Shown here in pieces: positions 1-12,178 of a DNA stretch of 64,000 bases. The position numbers and the translations under genes are program-made. Numbering within the stretch: position 1 is the first letter of the stretch; each line of letters starts with the position of its first letter. The notes beneath the pieces are model-generated. The model was not told where the DNA came from, did no database searches, and saw only the letters and a program-made list of their open reading frames with translations. Source of the DNA: Callaeas wilsoni (lineage: Eukaryota > Chordata > Aves > Passeriformes > Callaeidae); the NCBI GenBank assembly GCA_013398955.1, contig VWPU01004870.1, positions 81,115-145,114 on the forward strand. Direction: 5' to 3'.

Positions 1-158
1 ACGAGCAGCAGGTGAATTTTTTGAATGAGTTCCCTGATGAGGCAATGCTCCCAGCAGTGCTGCTCGCCCTCCCAGTCATCCCACCAGGATGCTTAGTCCC
101 TCCTTGCTTTGTAGTATTTGTAATTTGTTCTTGTTTCCTTACAGGGTCTTTGGTAGAT

Positions 159-250
159 CATAGATCACAGAATGTTTTGGGTTGGAAGGGACCTTAATGA
201 TCATCTAGTTCCAACCCCTCTGCCATGGGCAGGGACACCATTTACTAGAT
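159..250 (-). repeat. CR1 LINE 3' fragment
   Basis: In SLCO4A1 intronic sequence, the plus strand reads cacagaatgttttgggttgg, then the stretch meaning 'ggaccttaatgatcatctag' and the 'gccatgggcagggacacc' block. This is the reverse complement of the 3' end of avian CR1 elements. The element is 5' truncated, as is typical for CR1. Confidence 0.9.
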
Positions 251-634
251 GAGATGAATGAATTAAAAAAGGGGAATGGGTTTCATGGGGAAGAAATGGG
301 TTATTTCCACCAGTTTTCTTGCAAAGGGTGTTTTTGGGGTGGAACAAGGATCTTGGCAACCCTCAAAGCACAACTGAAAAGGAGTGAGGTGAACGTGCAA
401 ACCCGAGGTTCAATGAGAATGAAATGGTGTGATTTCCTGGGCTCGTTACGTGTTGTGCTGTGGTGAGGCAGTGCTGTGCTGTGGCATCCCCATCAGATCA
501 CTCCGTTTCCTTCGCTGTCCCCCCACGTTCCCCCTGGCCCCTGCCAGCCTCATGGAGAGGCACCCGGAGCTGCCCCGCTCGGTCTCCAACCACTGCCTCT
601 CCCCCTTGTGTCCCTCTGGCTTCGCTTCTTGCAG

Positions 635-756
635 GATCGACATCGCCCCCGAGAACACGCTGTGGGTGGGGGCGTGGTGGATCGGCTTCCTGGGGGCCGG
701 AGCCGCCTCCCTGCTCATCTCCATCCCCATCCTGGGCTACCCCCAGCGCCTCCCAG
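635..756 (+). CDS. SLCO4A1: SLCO4A1 exon with OATP signature / TM6
   Basis: The acceptor is ttgcag ending at 634 and the donor is gtacgg at 757. The first base completes a codon from an exon upstream of the window, and the exon ends in phase 1. It encodes [20 protein letters not shown] and continues through TM6 to YPQRLP. The W-V-G-A-W-W-x-G-F-L core is the OATP superfamily signature at the extracellular loop 3/TM6 border. Confidence 0.93.
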
Positions 757-3700
757 GTACGGGGCTCCACCGCGGCTCGGCAGCTGGGGCTGGGACTGCG
801 CGGTGCTCCCGCTTGCCCTGGGGCTTGCATCCTCGTGTAGCTGGGGATGCGGGAGCAAGGGAAGAGCTTCCTGTGCTGAAGTTGTAATTCCTAAATGGAT
901 TTCACCCCTTTGGCTTTCCGTCTGCCTCTGTTACTGCTTCTCCCTTGCAGCTGTTGGTGGAGGGAGGATGTCACGTTGTGTTTTCCCACTGCTTCAGTAG
1001 CATCCACATCCCGTGTCTGACACGCTCCTGGTTCCTGTTTGCCTCTCATTTTCAGGATCCCAGCGCTACATCGTTATGAGGGTGTCCGAGGCTCATCAGC
1101 TAAAGGATGGGAGCCACAAAAAAGCATCGGATCCGGACTTTGGGAAAACAGTGAAAGATCTGCCTCGGTGAGAAAACTGCCCCACGCAGAGGTTAGGGAG
1201 CCCTCCGCAGAGGGGAGAGAGTAATGAGCCCAAGCTGAGCTTCTTTTCAGCCCTGCCAGCTCAGAGGTTTTGCCCATCTTGAAGCAATGACACTTTCTTG
1301 CAGAGGAGGGGTCAGAGGTCCTGTCAGGGTCTGGGAGCCCTCGGAAAGAGGCTGAACTGAGACTGGTGCTGGGGATCCCATGGGGGAGCAGGGCACAAGT
1401 GACTGGTCCCATCTGGGTTTTCAGCAGCTTGTGTCCACCTGCAGTCCTGTGCCACACGCTGAGTTTCACTGAGAGTGGCTTGATGCCAAGCTGTAGGTGA
1501 CAGGAGATGCCCAGGCATTGCCAGCTCCCTCTCCCTCCCCAGCAGCATTATTTCTGCCTGTCTGCTTCTGCCTGGCCTCACCTGGCCCAATTGCGTGTTT
1601 CCAGCAGCTCCTCCTCCCCAGCCCCTTGGGGCTTTTTTCCTTTCCTCTATTTTTACTTGTGTTAGATCCCCGTTTTGTCATTTTTAATGAGAAACAAGAT
1701 GAAACAGGCCCTCTGATTCTCACAGCTCCATTCCAAATCCAGGGAACAAGATATCACACTGTAACTTTCAGTTCCCTTTCTCTTTTATTCTTAGTTTCCT
1801 TTTTTTTTCTTTTGCCTTCACATCTTCCAGCCACCTTTTATGTGTTACTACTTCTTATCTCTCCAGCAAGGCAGTGACACAGCAGCTTGCTTAATCCTGA
1901 GCTGCTGCTCGGCTCTGTGATGGGAACAAAGCAGGGGCCAAAATGAATTGTGATCTTTTAACCACAGATTTTTGTTATGGATTTTTGAAATATTTTATGA
2001 TTTTTTTTTTGTTGTGTTGAGTTGTATTTAAATGGAGGGCAGGGGGAGAGGTGCTGCTTTATTTATTACTTGGGATTAGCTGGCATTGGGGCTCTGGATG
2101 TTGCAGGGATACCTAGGTATTGATTCCTTTTGGAGCTTGCAGTCAATAAGGGGATCTTCCTTTTTTTTTAAATTATTCCTCCCAGGACCGTTTTTAGGGA
2201 GGAGATTTTATCCATGTGTGACGCTGCTCCCTGCAAAGGCAAACGGTGTTGCCAAACCCTGGGCTGCTGCCAATAATTACTTCTGAGCTTTAGTTGTGGT
2301 CTTTGTTGTGCTGGCAGAGGGGGATGGAAACAGGTGCTCAGAACAGGAATTTTCAGCACCAGTCGAGCTGTGTTGTGTCAACACGACGACTGACACCCAT
2401 CCGAAATTTTTGGAGACTTCGTAGGAAGTTTACCAGGGGTTAAGACAGTTTTATGAAGAATATTACATTGAACAGATTTCAGTGCTGTTATTAAATGGCA
2501 TTCTTGACTGGGTGCCATTTTCCGAGGTCATGGCTTGTTCTCCGCACGGAAATTGAATTCAAAACCTGCATTTAAATAACGATAAGGTTGTGACTAAAAC
2601 CAACACAAACGGGGCAGCAGAGAGGGATGAAATTCAGTGGTTGATGTTTTTCTTGCTTGTTTGGAGCAAAGCTCCCACTGTTTCTGCTGTCTGACAGCAG
2701 GAACAGAGACAATCCTCCTCCAGGAGCATCTTTCACACCTCGTTCCTGAATAATAAATACCCAAAGGTGGACACTTGTATCAGACAATTCAGACGACTCC
2801 AGACCTCAGTGTGGTTTGAAAGCAGGAACCCAACAGACTTTTGTGGTCCCTGGTTTTGATTAATAAAAGGGAAGTGCCTTCAAGGCTTTCTACTCTGGAA
2901 ACTTGCATTAAAGAGGAGATCCCATCTGTGCAGGCAGCTCTTGGGGACACGTGGACCAGGCTGGAGGGTGAGGCCAAAGGACACTCACTGTTCCTTTTGT
3001 TTTAGGGATCGTGTGCTACACATTTTCTCACGGTACAGACAGTAAGAGTCTCTCAAAGATCAGCAGAAATACTGATGAAATAAAATAACTGTTCCATGCC
3101 ATCAGGTCCTTTCTAAGTGAGGTTAATGAATTGCTGTATTCACAGTGCTGCGTGAGAGCAGGGGTTTACAGGACTGCAGCCCATACAGCCTAATCCTCTG
3201 CCCTGGAGAGACTTCTGCCTTAACTCTTGGGTTGAAAAGGCCTGATAAAACAGCATTTTCCTTTCTCTGGTTCCATATGATTGCTGCCACAGAGTAACCC
3301 CTCCTGTCAGAGCAGAGGGACTCAAAGGGAGGGCATGCAGAGCTGTCCCAGGAGAGCGGGCTTTGTCCCTGCAAGCTGCGGGGAGTTTGTGAGGATCACT
3401 CCCTGGCCTGGCAATCCCTGATCTTCAGCACGAGAAGCTGTGGTCAATATTTCACTGATCACTCTGGATTAGGTGCAGGGTGGGACTTTGTTTCATTTCA
3501 TGGCTTTTCTGCAGCTTCCCTGCATTGCAAAAGGAGGTTGGTTTATGTTCCTGTGGGATGCACGTGCTGCCCTCCGTTCCCTTGGTGGTGGTTACAAGTG
3601 GGTGTCATTTTGACTTGGAAAAGCCCCCATTCACATGCTGTAAAATTGTAGAAATATCCATTTATTAATGACTCATTAGCTTGTATCTGTACTCTGGTAC

Positions 3701-6700
3701 AGTCTGGGGTGTCCTGGGCATGCCAGTGTTTGATCAGAAGCAGGCTCTGATCATACAGGTGGTCCCAGCCTACTCAGAGAACCATTTATGAGAAAGAGTT
3801 CCTATATGTGCCCATATCAGTAAAGACTTGGAGGGTCAACTTTTTTGGGTGGTGGGATTCTATTCTGTGCAGTGCTGGGCCTCCTGAAATCCCTTTGGCT
3901 GCAAGAACTGAGCACTGCCAAGGCTATTCAAGAGTTAGGTGATTTCTGGGTGTGTTTGAAGTCCTACTGATGTGATAAAAAGGTTTGTGTTTTCTTTGGT
4001 AAGGTTTTATGTGCCATAGTTCCTCACAACTATATCTTCTGTGTTCTGACAGATTAAATGAAGTAAGTAATCCTTATTCTTAGTGCTGAAAGGATTTCCT
4101 CTGCATCTTCCTACTTGCAAGTCCAGCCTGTAACCTTTGGGCAAAGGGCACAAAGTCACACTAGTGCCAGGGAGGAACTCTTCTCTGTAAAAAGTTGAAG
4201 GCACTGTCTGTTTTCTGCCTCAGCCACAAGATCTACAAGCATTTTCTGACTAAAATATTAGGCTTTGTGCTTCCAAATTAAGCACAGTCGAAAAGATCTG
4301 GAAAATAAAATAGTACTTTAAACTAATCCCAAGAGCTAGGCAGTGTAAAGCTCCCTGTAATCAAAGTGTAGGAATGTGTGGTATTTCTGTCTTTCAGCTT
4401 CTTTGTTCTTTTAATGTAATGAAATTCTCCACTTCATGTGAGTAAAGTTGCCTCAGTCTGACTCTGAGCCTCAGCACGTCTCTCTCTCGCTTGTACCAAG
4501 GCAGGTTTTCTCTGATCTCACCTTTCCACCAGAGCAGGAGGTGCTGACTGTGCCTTTCTGCTCCGTGAGCATCCCTTGGCACCCCTGTTGCAGGATTTGT
4601 GCCCATCCCAGAAATGGCATAACTCGTGGCATGGGTCTGGGCTTGGCTTGGGGAAAGTCATGGGGCAGAATTTGAAGCTTGTTACAAAACGTCCCCTGCA
4701 AAGCAGTGTCAGTCCTCTTAGGCCAATATCCGAGATAGTGAGAGATAATTGAGACCATTCCCTGTGCCTGAGGGCTTTTCTGCATCTCAGGGATGGAATT
4801 GTTGCTGGATCTGCATATAAATGACACATGGCAATTTTTCAGGCATATCTGCGGCTCTCTCCTAAATCCCAGTGGGTCAAAATAAAATGGAGTTACTCAA
4901 TTTATACGTTAAGCTTCAAGTAAAACTCTGCTTAGATTGTGGCAGAAAGATTGCTTTCTGTTTTTCAGGTGTCTTGGAGGTGTTTCCTCCATATAGAAAG
5001 GCTTGCTTGGTATTTCCCCTGAGTTACGAAACATCCATGGTCATCAGAGGTTGTAACTGTTCTGAGAGTGTGGGTGCACGAGTAACGTGTGTGTGTGAGG
5101 ATGTAGCACAACTTTGCCCTTGGATGAGTCAAGAGTCCCAAGATATCTGCCAACAGGGACTAATAGAGCCTTGAAATGGTGGAGATTTGGTGAGGAGTAA
5201 TGTCCTTTCAGTATTGCCCCATTTAAAAAGAGGAAGTAATCAGCCTGACCCTAAATGTTGGGAAATTACTGCTGAAATCATCCACAGAGAAGTCGTGGGT
5301 GCCCTTAGTGTGCGTTATATCACACACATACACTCTTTGTGTCACTGACTGGAAAAGCTCTTTCAAACCTCACTTAGCTTCCTTTTGGTATTTTTCCTTT
5401 CAAAGAGTTGCAGGATGATGGGATGCTGCCTCACCTTACATGTGAGCCTTCTGGCTTAGGGGGACAGACCTGAAATCAAAATGCGCCGCAGGGATTCAAT
5501 TCCAGTATATTTGTCCTTCCTAGATCAGTGCTGCTACTTCTGAAGAACCCCACCTTCATCTTCCTCTGCTTAGCGGGAGCCACCGAAGCGACCCTGATTG
5601 CTGGGATGTCCACGTTTGGACCCAAATTCCTGGAGTCTCAGTTTAGTTTAAGTGCCTCTGAAGCTGCCACCTTTTTTGGTAAGGAAACCATGTTTTTGCA
5701 ATGTTTTCCCATTTGGCAACAAACGGAAGAGCGACTTTAGCTCATTTAGAATGGAGACAAATGCTTTGCAGTTTAATTATGGCCTGCTTATCCTCTTCAG
5801 CTGTTAGATAGGATCATTTCCTATCAGCACACCTAGACCCAGTGCATTTCCAGAGCTGCATCTACTGACATCAGGAGGAAATGTGTCACTTCTGTAGCCA
5901 TCTGTTACCCTCTAGAGGAAGGCAAAATAATTGTAGTTCTTCCTAGTGCATCACCAGGAAACACTGGCTAAATGTTTCCTCTGAGCAGGGATGTCAGAGC
6001 TGGGGGAGATATTTTGTCAGCATCTGTTGTCTAATTCTGTGTCTGTGTAAGTGCCACAACATAGACCAAGGAATGGTGTCCAGCAAGCATCAGCACCTAT
6101 GATATGCTCCTCAAAGAGTCAGTTTTAAGATCTCTGGGTAGAAAAAGCTGCCTTACCAGGCTCATACCACAATACCTGAGCTGTTACAGAGGACCACCTA
6201 CTATAGCAACATCCACCAAGAAGCCATACAGAAAACAAGGGATCATTTATATGCAAAACACACTGCAGTTAATGTATTCAAACCTGAAAACTCCTTGCTG
6301 ACATTTCTAAACCCCCTTGCGGGGTTTTTTTCCCCTCCTTTTTCAGGTTATCTGGTCGTGCCAGCCGGAGGGGGAGGCACATTCCTGGGAGGATTCCTTG
6401 TGAATAAATTTAAACTGCGCTGTTCAGGAATCATCAAGTTGTGTTTGCTTTGCACAGTGTCAAGTCTGCTGGCCATATTTGTTTTTTTTATCCACTGCCC
6501 TAACATGCCCGTGGCAGGAGTAACCCAGATGTACGATGGAAGGTAACAACCACCACCCTGTCTGTCTGTCCTGAGGTGCTCTGGTCGGAATAGAAGGATA
6601 ACTCAAACACACAGTGCTGGTGGCAGTCGTGTGTGGATGTGTTGGGGATGAAAGTTGGTGTCTGGTCACTCCTACAGGCAGGCATCAAGGGTGAGACACA

Positions 6701-9700
6701 GAAAATAGGTGTCCTGTTTTGCAGTGAGATGGAGTTTATGGAAGAGACTCCCTACTTAGTAAGGGAGGGAAGATCAGCAGCACCAGAATGGGAGATACTC
6801 CTCTCTTCAGCTGCCTCTGCAGCAGCTCCCATCTCTATCCAGTGGGGTAAACTGGACCAAAAGTGGGAATCTCCTCTCTGAATGGAAGTGTCACCCTGAG
6901 AGCTGGTCACTTAAACTCCCTTGGTGGCTATGGGAAGAGACAGCCTCAGGGCATGGTTAAAATTTGCTGGGATGAAAGCCTTCCCAAGCCTGGCTTTAGG
7001 CTCCTTGGGGATCCATCACAACTCCCAGTGTCCCTTCCTCTCCCGATTTCCTCCTGTGAAGTGCTGCTCACTGACTGCTCCTGTGTTTCCCTCAGTGCTT
7101 TGCCAGGTGGGCACCTCAACCTGACAGGAGCCTGCAATGCCCAGTGTGGCTGCTTGCAGGGGACCTACAGCCCTGTCTGTGGCACTGATGACATCATGTA
7201 CTACTCCCCCTGCCACGCCGGCTGCAAAAGGGTGTCTGAAAACCTCAGGAATGGCAAGAAGGTAGGTCTGGAAGCACTGTGGATGGGCAGGGTGGTGGCA
7301 CATCTCTGAAGTGATTTGGCTGGCTCTGCAAAAGGTTTGAGCTTTGCTGCAAATCCATGTAAAATCAGCCAGGACAGGGTGGATGCTCTCAGGTACCACG
7401 TGGGAGGAAGGCAGAAGATACCCTGAGGTCACCCTGCTTTGCTTCTCTCGTTGTATCCAATCATCTTTGCCTCATTCTGGGTCAAACTGTGCTGAAATCC
7501 ATGGAAAATCACCCAGGGAGGCAGGGAGCTTGGTAAGCACCTGATTTCTGTCCTGGTGCTCATTTTGGGTCTTGAATGAACATGATGCACCTCCTCATCC
7601 TTCCAGCATGTTGCTCATGGAGCCAGGCAAAGGCTTAGGAAGGGTAGAGATGATACTCAGCATTCAAGGGCTGCCTGGCAGAGTTAATTTCCCTTACTTA
7701 ATGGATCTGTTTGGAAACAGAGGTGTGTCAAGAATGCAGCTTGATTTCCACTTCATTCTGGGAGTCTAACCTGCTGCTTTCTGCCCTCCTTGAATTTCTT
7801 ATTTGTAAAGCTTTGACTGTCACTGTGCTCTCCTCAGCACAGCCCCCACCAGCCTTTCTTTCCCAGGTCTACCATGAGTGTAGCTGTGTTGACAGAGCCC
7901 TCCTTCCCGGCCCTGGCGATGCAGAGGCAGGGAAATGCACCTCCTCCTGTGCAAAAAAGCCCTTGCTCCTGTGCTTCATGTTTGTGGTCATCCTCTTCAC
8001 CTTCTTGAGCAGCATTCCTGCCCTGACTGCCACTCTGAGGTAAGCATGGGATGCCCTCATCCTCTGCCAGCACTGCAAGAAGCCTCAGTATCTTCCTCTC
8101 TGCTTTATCTTGCTGGATCAAGCATGGGAAAGGTGTGATGGGAACCACCTAGTTAGTGGCAGGCTGGAGACATCAGGACTAATTCCCGTCCCAGTGTAGC
8201 TGGGAAAGGAAATTTCGGCATTGGAAGCTTTATCCTCTGACATGGGATACACACATTTACAGCAGTGGTGGAGGGACATTTCACTGAGGTGATCCTAAAT
8301 CTTAAGAGGGGATGGAGGTCCCAGGTGCGCTGGACTCGAGGACCTGGAGTTGTGAGGCAGGGAAGTGCAGCCTGGCAGCATTTTTAAACAAACACCTTTT
8401 TCCCCCCAGGTGTGTCTCTGACAGACAAAGGTCCTTTGCGCTCGGCATCCAGTGGATTGTGGTACGAACACTAGGTATGGAGCAGAGGGAATTTGCACAC
8501 CGGTAGGGCCTGGTGGTTCTGTGAGGCATGTGCCAAGCTGTCACCCAAGAGTAAAACGCACTGGGCTGGGAAAGAAGGGAGTAGGACACACACTGCTGAA
8601 AGGAGAATGCTTTCTTTCATTTGCTGTCATCCAGGACAACCTAATTCCCTTTGCATGCCATTTGCAAACTGCATGGAGGGTTCTGTAACACGTCACAGGT
8701 GACAGAGGTTCAATGTCCTGCCAATGTGCCCTTATTTTAAGGAAAAGGAGCAGCGGTATTGAAGCTCCTGTTTGCGTCTTTTGGCTCTTGTGCAACATGT
8801 GGGCCAAAAGACCTGCTGGACTCAGATCTTGAAATTCAGGATATTTTTGATACCTTGTGGCTCTGGATGCTGCAGGACGAGTTCTCTTAATCACGGTATC
8901 AGCACAGCCTGGTGCTTTTCTGCAAGCAGCTTGTGACTTGCAGGGCTGGTGCATAGGTGCTGCCCAAACTGAAGGTCCCCTCTCTCTGCCCACAGGAGGC
9001 ATCCCTGGCCCCATCGCCTTTGGATCCATGATTGATAAATCCTGCCTGCTCTGGCAGGACCAGTGTGGCGAGCAGGGCTCCTGCTACGTTTACCAGAACT
9101 CAGCCATGAGCCAATACACCCTCATCGCTGGACTGGTCTACAAGGTGATGCTGCTGCTTAACTCCACTCCCTGATAAAGCAACCAAGTCTTCAGGACACA
9201 ACGTTTTGCTTGGGGAAAGAATTTAACAAAATTGGGTTGCCCTGATCTGGCTCACTCCCAGACGAAATTAAATTTTCACACAAGAAATTTTTCAGGGAAG
9301 GCAAAAGCCCTGTTTGCTTCTCATCATTTAATGGTGCTCCAGACACCATCATTCTGTTAAATTCCCATTATTTTCTAGGCTTACAGCTTCTATTGCACCA
9401 TATGAAATACCTCTTTCCAACAGCAACCAAAGTGATTTTTACTAGAAATGGAGTAAAATATCTAAGTGCAGTGTATTAGGGAGTGAGGGATGGCATTGTG
9501 GGCAGGCTGTAAATAACCATTCCCCAGTCACTGCTAGAAAATAAGAGAGCTTAGAGCTGTGGGTTTTATTTATTAGCAGAAAACCATCATTTTAACTGCT
9601 CCCAAACAAGCACTTGCCCTAGATAGTTGTGTTTAGCAGCTGTTGTGATAAAGAGGTTTTCAAAAGCCTTCCAGCAGAAGGCTGAGGCAGTGTTGGCTCA

Positions 9701-10088
9701 TGCAGCACTGTGCTCCAGGTGTCTGTGTGGGGCTGAATTTTTCCAAATTCCCATTGCTATGGGGCTGGCTAAATTCAGATTTTTAGTCCCTCTGGCTCTG
9801 TGTGTGTGGCTCTGCTGCCCAGGCTGGCCAACATCCCCTCCTCCCCAAAGTTTGGTCAGCAAAGCTCATTTCAGATGTGGGGTGGGCACCTGGTTTTGGG
9901 GGAGAGCAGAGAGTAACAGGGTGTCTCCATGGCTGCAGGTGCTCGGGACAACCTTCTTTATAGTCGCCTGTTTACTCTACAAACCCCCCCCTCCGGAGTC
10001 AGCTCCAGGCAGCTCGGATACATCCGAAAATGGCACCAGCGACCTCCAGGAGCAGAAGCCTTCACTGCCAGCTGAAGAGGATATATAG
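635..10088 (+). CDS. SLCO4A1: SLCO4A1 (OATP4A1) organic anion transporter, 3' nine coding exons (5' part off window)
   Basis: Solute carrier organic anion transporter 4A1 is a 12-TM plasma-membrane carrier for organic anions, including thyroid hormones, prostaglandins and conjugated steroids (family knowledge). Coding exons read from the sequence: 635-756, 1056-1167, 5524-5678, 6347-6542, 7096-7261, 7867-8039, 8410-8474, 8996-9144 and 9939-10088. All have AG/GT borders and all phases join, giving 428 residues and a TAG stop. The human protein is about 720 residues, so roughly the first 290 are upstream. Visible hallmarks are the OATP signature [10 protein letters not shown] at the start of TM6, TM7 to TM12, a cysteine-rich Kazal-like extracellular loop between TM9 and TM10, and the stretches [10 protein letters not shown] and [20 protein letters not shown]. 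The short acidic tail ends EEDI. I see no frameshift or premature stop. The SLCO4A1 assignment rests on near-continuous similarity to the mammalian protein as I remember it. Confidence 0.95.
1056..1167 (+). CDS. SLCO4A1: SLCO4A1 exon, intracellular loop between TM6 and TM7
   Basis: The acceptor is tttcag ending at 1055 and the donor is gtgaga at 1168. The exon enters in phase 1 and leaves in phase 2. It encodes [19 protein letters not shown] followed by a lysine/serine-rich stretch and [10 protein letters not shown], the conserved cytosolic loop leading into TM7. Confidence 0.92.
1168..5523 (+). other. SLCO4A1: SLCO4A1 intron, 4.4 kb
   Basis: This is the largest intron in the visible part of the gene, from gtgaga at 1168 to the acceptor cctag at 5519-5523. 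I see only ordinary intronic sequence: T-rich runs near 1800 and 2000, no recognisable repeat and no additional exon that would fit the OATP4A1 protein. Confidence 0.8.
5524..5678 (+). CDS. SLCO4A1: SLCO4A1 exon, TM7
   Basis: The acceptor is cctag ending at 5523 and the donor is gtaagg at 5679. The first base completes an arginine codon and the exon ends in phase 1. It encodes [20 protein letters not shown], which is TM7, and then [17 protein letters not shown], which is strongly conserved in OATP4A1. Confidence 0.95.
6347..6542 (+). CDS. SLCO4A1: SLCO4A1 exon, TM8 and TM9
   Basis: The acceptor is tttcag ending at 6346 and the donor is gtaaca at 6543. The exon runs from phase 1 to phase 2. 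It encodes [20 protein letters not shown] (TM8), then a basic turn (KFKLR), TM9 ([19 protein letters not shown]) and the beginning of the large extracellular loop. Confidence 0.95.
7096..7261 (+). CDS. SLCO4A1: SLCO4A1 exon, Kazal-like extracellular loop
   Basis: The acceptor is ccctcag ending at 7095 and the donor is gtaggt at 7262. It encodes the first part of the cysteine-rich loop between TM9 and TM10. The pattern ACNAQCGC, then [18 protein letters not shown] matches the Kazal-type domain of the OATP family. HLNLTG holds a potential N-glycosylation site (NLT). The exon ends in phase 0. Confidence 0.94.
7867..8039 (+). CDS. SLCO4A1: SLCO4A1 exon, end of Kazal-like loop and TM10
   Basis: The acceptor is tcccag ending at 7866 and the donor is gtaagc at 8040. 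It encodes [21 protein letters not shown] (the remaining loop cysteines) and TM10 ([20 protein letters not shown]), ending in phase 2. Confidence 0.94.
8410..8474 (+). CDS. SLCO4A1: SLCO4A1 exon, short, start of TM11
   Basis: This is a 65-bp exon between ccccag (ending 8409) and gtatgg (8475). It encodes [20 protein letters not shown], entering in phase 2 and leaving in phase 1. It is too short to stand out as a reading frame, but the sequence and both phases fit exactly. Confidence 0.93.
8996..9144 (+). CDS. SLCO4A1: SLCO4A1 exon, TM11 and start of TM12
   Basis: The acceptor is cacag ending at 8995 and the donor is gtgatg at 9145. It encodes [20 protein letters not shown], then [20 protein letters not shown] and the start of TM12 (LIAGLVYK), ending in phase 0. 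Confidence 0.95.
9939..10088 (+). CDS. SLCO4A1: SLCO4A1 last coding exon, end of TM12 and cytosolic tail
   Basis: The acceptor is ggctgcag ending at 9938. The exon encodes [20 protein letters not shown], a Ser/Thr/Glu-rich tail and the TAG stop at 10086-10088. The membrane part is conserved. The tail, with its four-proline run and final EEDI, is unlike the mammalian C-terminus, as is usual for this family. Confidence 0.94.
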   Translation: MLGTTFFIVACLLYKPPPPESAPGSSDTSENGTSDLQEQKPSLPAEEDI

Positions 10089-11637
10089 TGCTGTCCACGT
10101 GCAAGTGACTTTCTCAGTCTCAGAAATAGCACCAGAAGATGTTATGCAGTCTCCCAAGGGGTTTTTAAATCAACAGTAATATTTTAAATTTTTATTCGTT
10201 TTTTTTTTTAGTTGAAGATAAATAATTTAATTGACCACTGGTGTGCTTTGCTATTTTCTTGACAGCAGAAGCACATTTAAAGTTGTGCGCTGGTGCCACG
10301 TGCAGATATTTAATTTTATTTAAAGAAAGGGCTACCGTAGCTTTATTCTGTGTCTGACAAGTCAGAACCATGTTCTCCACTCACGGAAATAATCACTGGT
10401 AACTCCAATGGAGCATGGGGGGTTTAAACCACCAGAGGATCTGGGCCAACTGTATTGAATATCTCAATTGTAAAGCCAACTGTAGCAAAGCTTCTGTTGG
10501 GACTTCCCCAGCCTGGGAGGAGCACTGCTGTCCTGCAGTCTGCATTGCAGAGGGGTCAGCTGGCCCTTGAACTGCTGCATGCAAAGCAGACAGCCCTGGC
10601 AGTGTCCTCCTCCTTCTGTGACACACAGAATCACTCTGTTCAGGAGCAGCTTCTCTCCTTATGCAAGTTCCTGTTACTGGTAGAGGAGATTTGATTAGCA
10701 AATCCATCAGTACACTACGGGCAGCCATCCCCAGAGCTGCCGAGCACTGTACACTCATTGCCTCACTTATTGCAGGGTTTACACCGTGGTGACACTTCAT
10801 TTCTTTATTTGTGTTGTTTAAAAGTGATGCCTTTTGTAATGTACTCTGCAAAACTTGAACTTCTTGCTGTTTGCTGGGTGTGGGAAGATGAGACATACAG
10901 ATCTATGCAATGTTTCTCTTGGTTGTTCTGTAAAGACAGCGGGTTTGGGTAAATGGAAGGGTTGGAGAGAATTTAGTTTGTCTCTAGACCAGTAGCCTGA
11001 GGGGTAGGACTGCCTTGTGGAAAGGGGATGCTGGCTTCTAACTGGCCTGCCTGCAAGTAGAGGGGGCAGCGTTCCCAAAATGACCTTTGAATGTGCTCTC
11101 GCAATATTGGTCAGGACCTTTCTGAGGGGCAGAAGTGGAATTTGGGCATGTGTGATTCTGGCTTCCCTCTCGGTGCAGATCAGGCCAAGTTGGTGCTTGG
11201 TCTGCCAGTGTTTGCACAGCCACAGGATCCAGGTGCATCCCCAGGGGAGGCTGTGACCAGCCCCTGGAATTCTGCATTGTACAGCCGTGTTCGCAGGGAA
11301 CGGGACCGACATCGCTGAGCTGCAAAGCTGGTGCTTCCTTTGTGCCAGCTCCCACTCAGAACTACTTTGTAGATGTTTTTGTATGTTTTGTGTGTTTACG
11401 CTTTCACAGATGGACACAGGATGGGCATTTGCTTCCTTCATTAGCAAAGGACTGACTCTCAGAGTGTTCCCACTGCAGGCAGGGATGGCGGTGCTGGGAG
11501 TGCGGTCGATATTCAGGTCGATGGAGGAAAGCAGCTTCTTCCATTCACAGATCCCCTTCCACCAAAGCACATGGTGACCTTCCTGCTTCCAAAGCCCGTG
11601 TTTCCCAGCCCCTGTCGAGTGCTGGGACAGACTGTGC

Positions 11638-11786
11638 ATCCCCTGCCCCATCCCTGGAAGTGCTCAGTGCCAGGTTGGGTGGGGTTTTGAGCAAACCTGT
11701 CTGGCTGAACGTGTCTCTGCCCACAGCAGGGGATTGAAACAAAATCATCTTTAAGGTCTGTCCCGACCCAAACCATTCTATGATTC
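11638..11786 (+). repeat. CR1 LINE 3' fragment
   Basis: The sequence runs from 'gccccatccctggaagtgct' through the 'aggttgggtggggttttgag' block to the terminal accattctatgattc. This is the 3' end of CR1 in sense orientation, moderately diverged. It lies in the 3' flank of SLCO4A1. Confidence 0.9.
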
Positions 11787-12143
11787 CGCTTCTATCTCTA
11801 GTAACTGCTGGAAAAACTAAAAGTGGTAAGGGCGAGATGGATGATGGCTTTTGGCTGCTTGTGGATGGGCAGGTGGTGCAGCTTCGATGGGGCACAGGAA
11901 CTCTCTGTTTTTCCAGGGAGGCAGGATTCGACCCACTGATGCAGGATTTAACCCCAACACTGCCCAAACACCTTCACCTGGGTTTGGAGCCACCTGCAAA
12001 CACGAGCCTGTCTCCAGGCCTTGCCTTTCCCAGCTTAGACACTTTGGGTACAAGCAGGGATCTGAGATGGGGAAATGCATGAATGTATTTTGGGAGCATA
12101 TTTTATGTATGATGTATTTATGAAAGGTAGAAGTTTTTCTTCA

Positions 12144-12178
12144 TATATATATATATATGTATATATGTATATATATGG
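12144..12178. repeat. AT/TATG microsatellite
   Basis: A run of alternating TA interrupted by TG (tatatatatgtatatatgta). Confidence 0.9.

Noticed and set aside
1..634. Search for the preceding SLCO4A1 exon before 635
   Set aside because: The sequence holds a CR1 fragment and no segment matching OATP4A1 TM4-TM5, so earlier exons must be upstream of the window.
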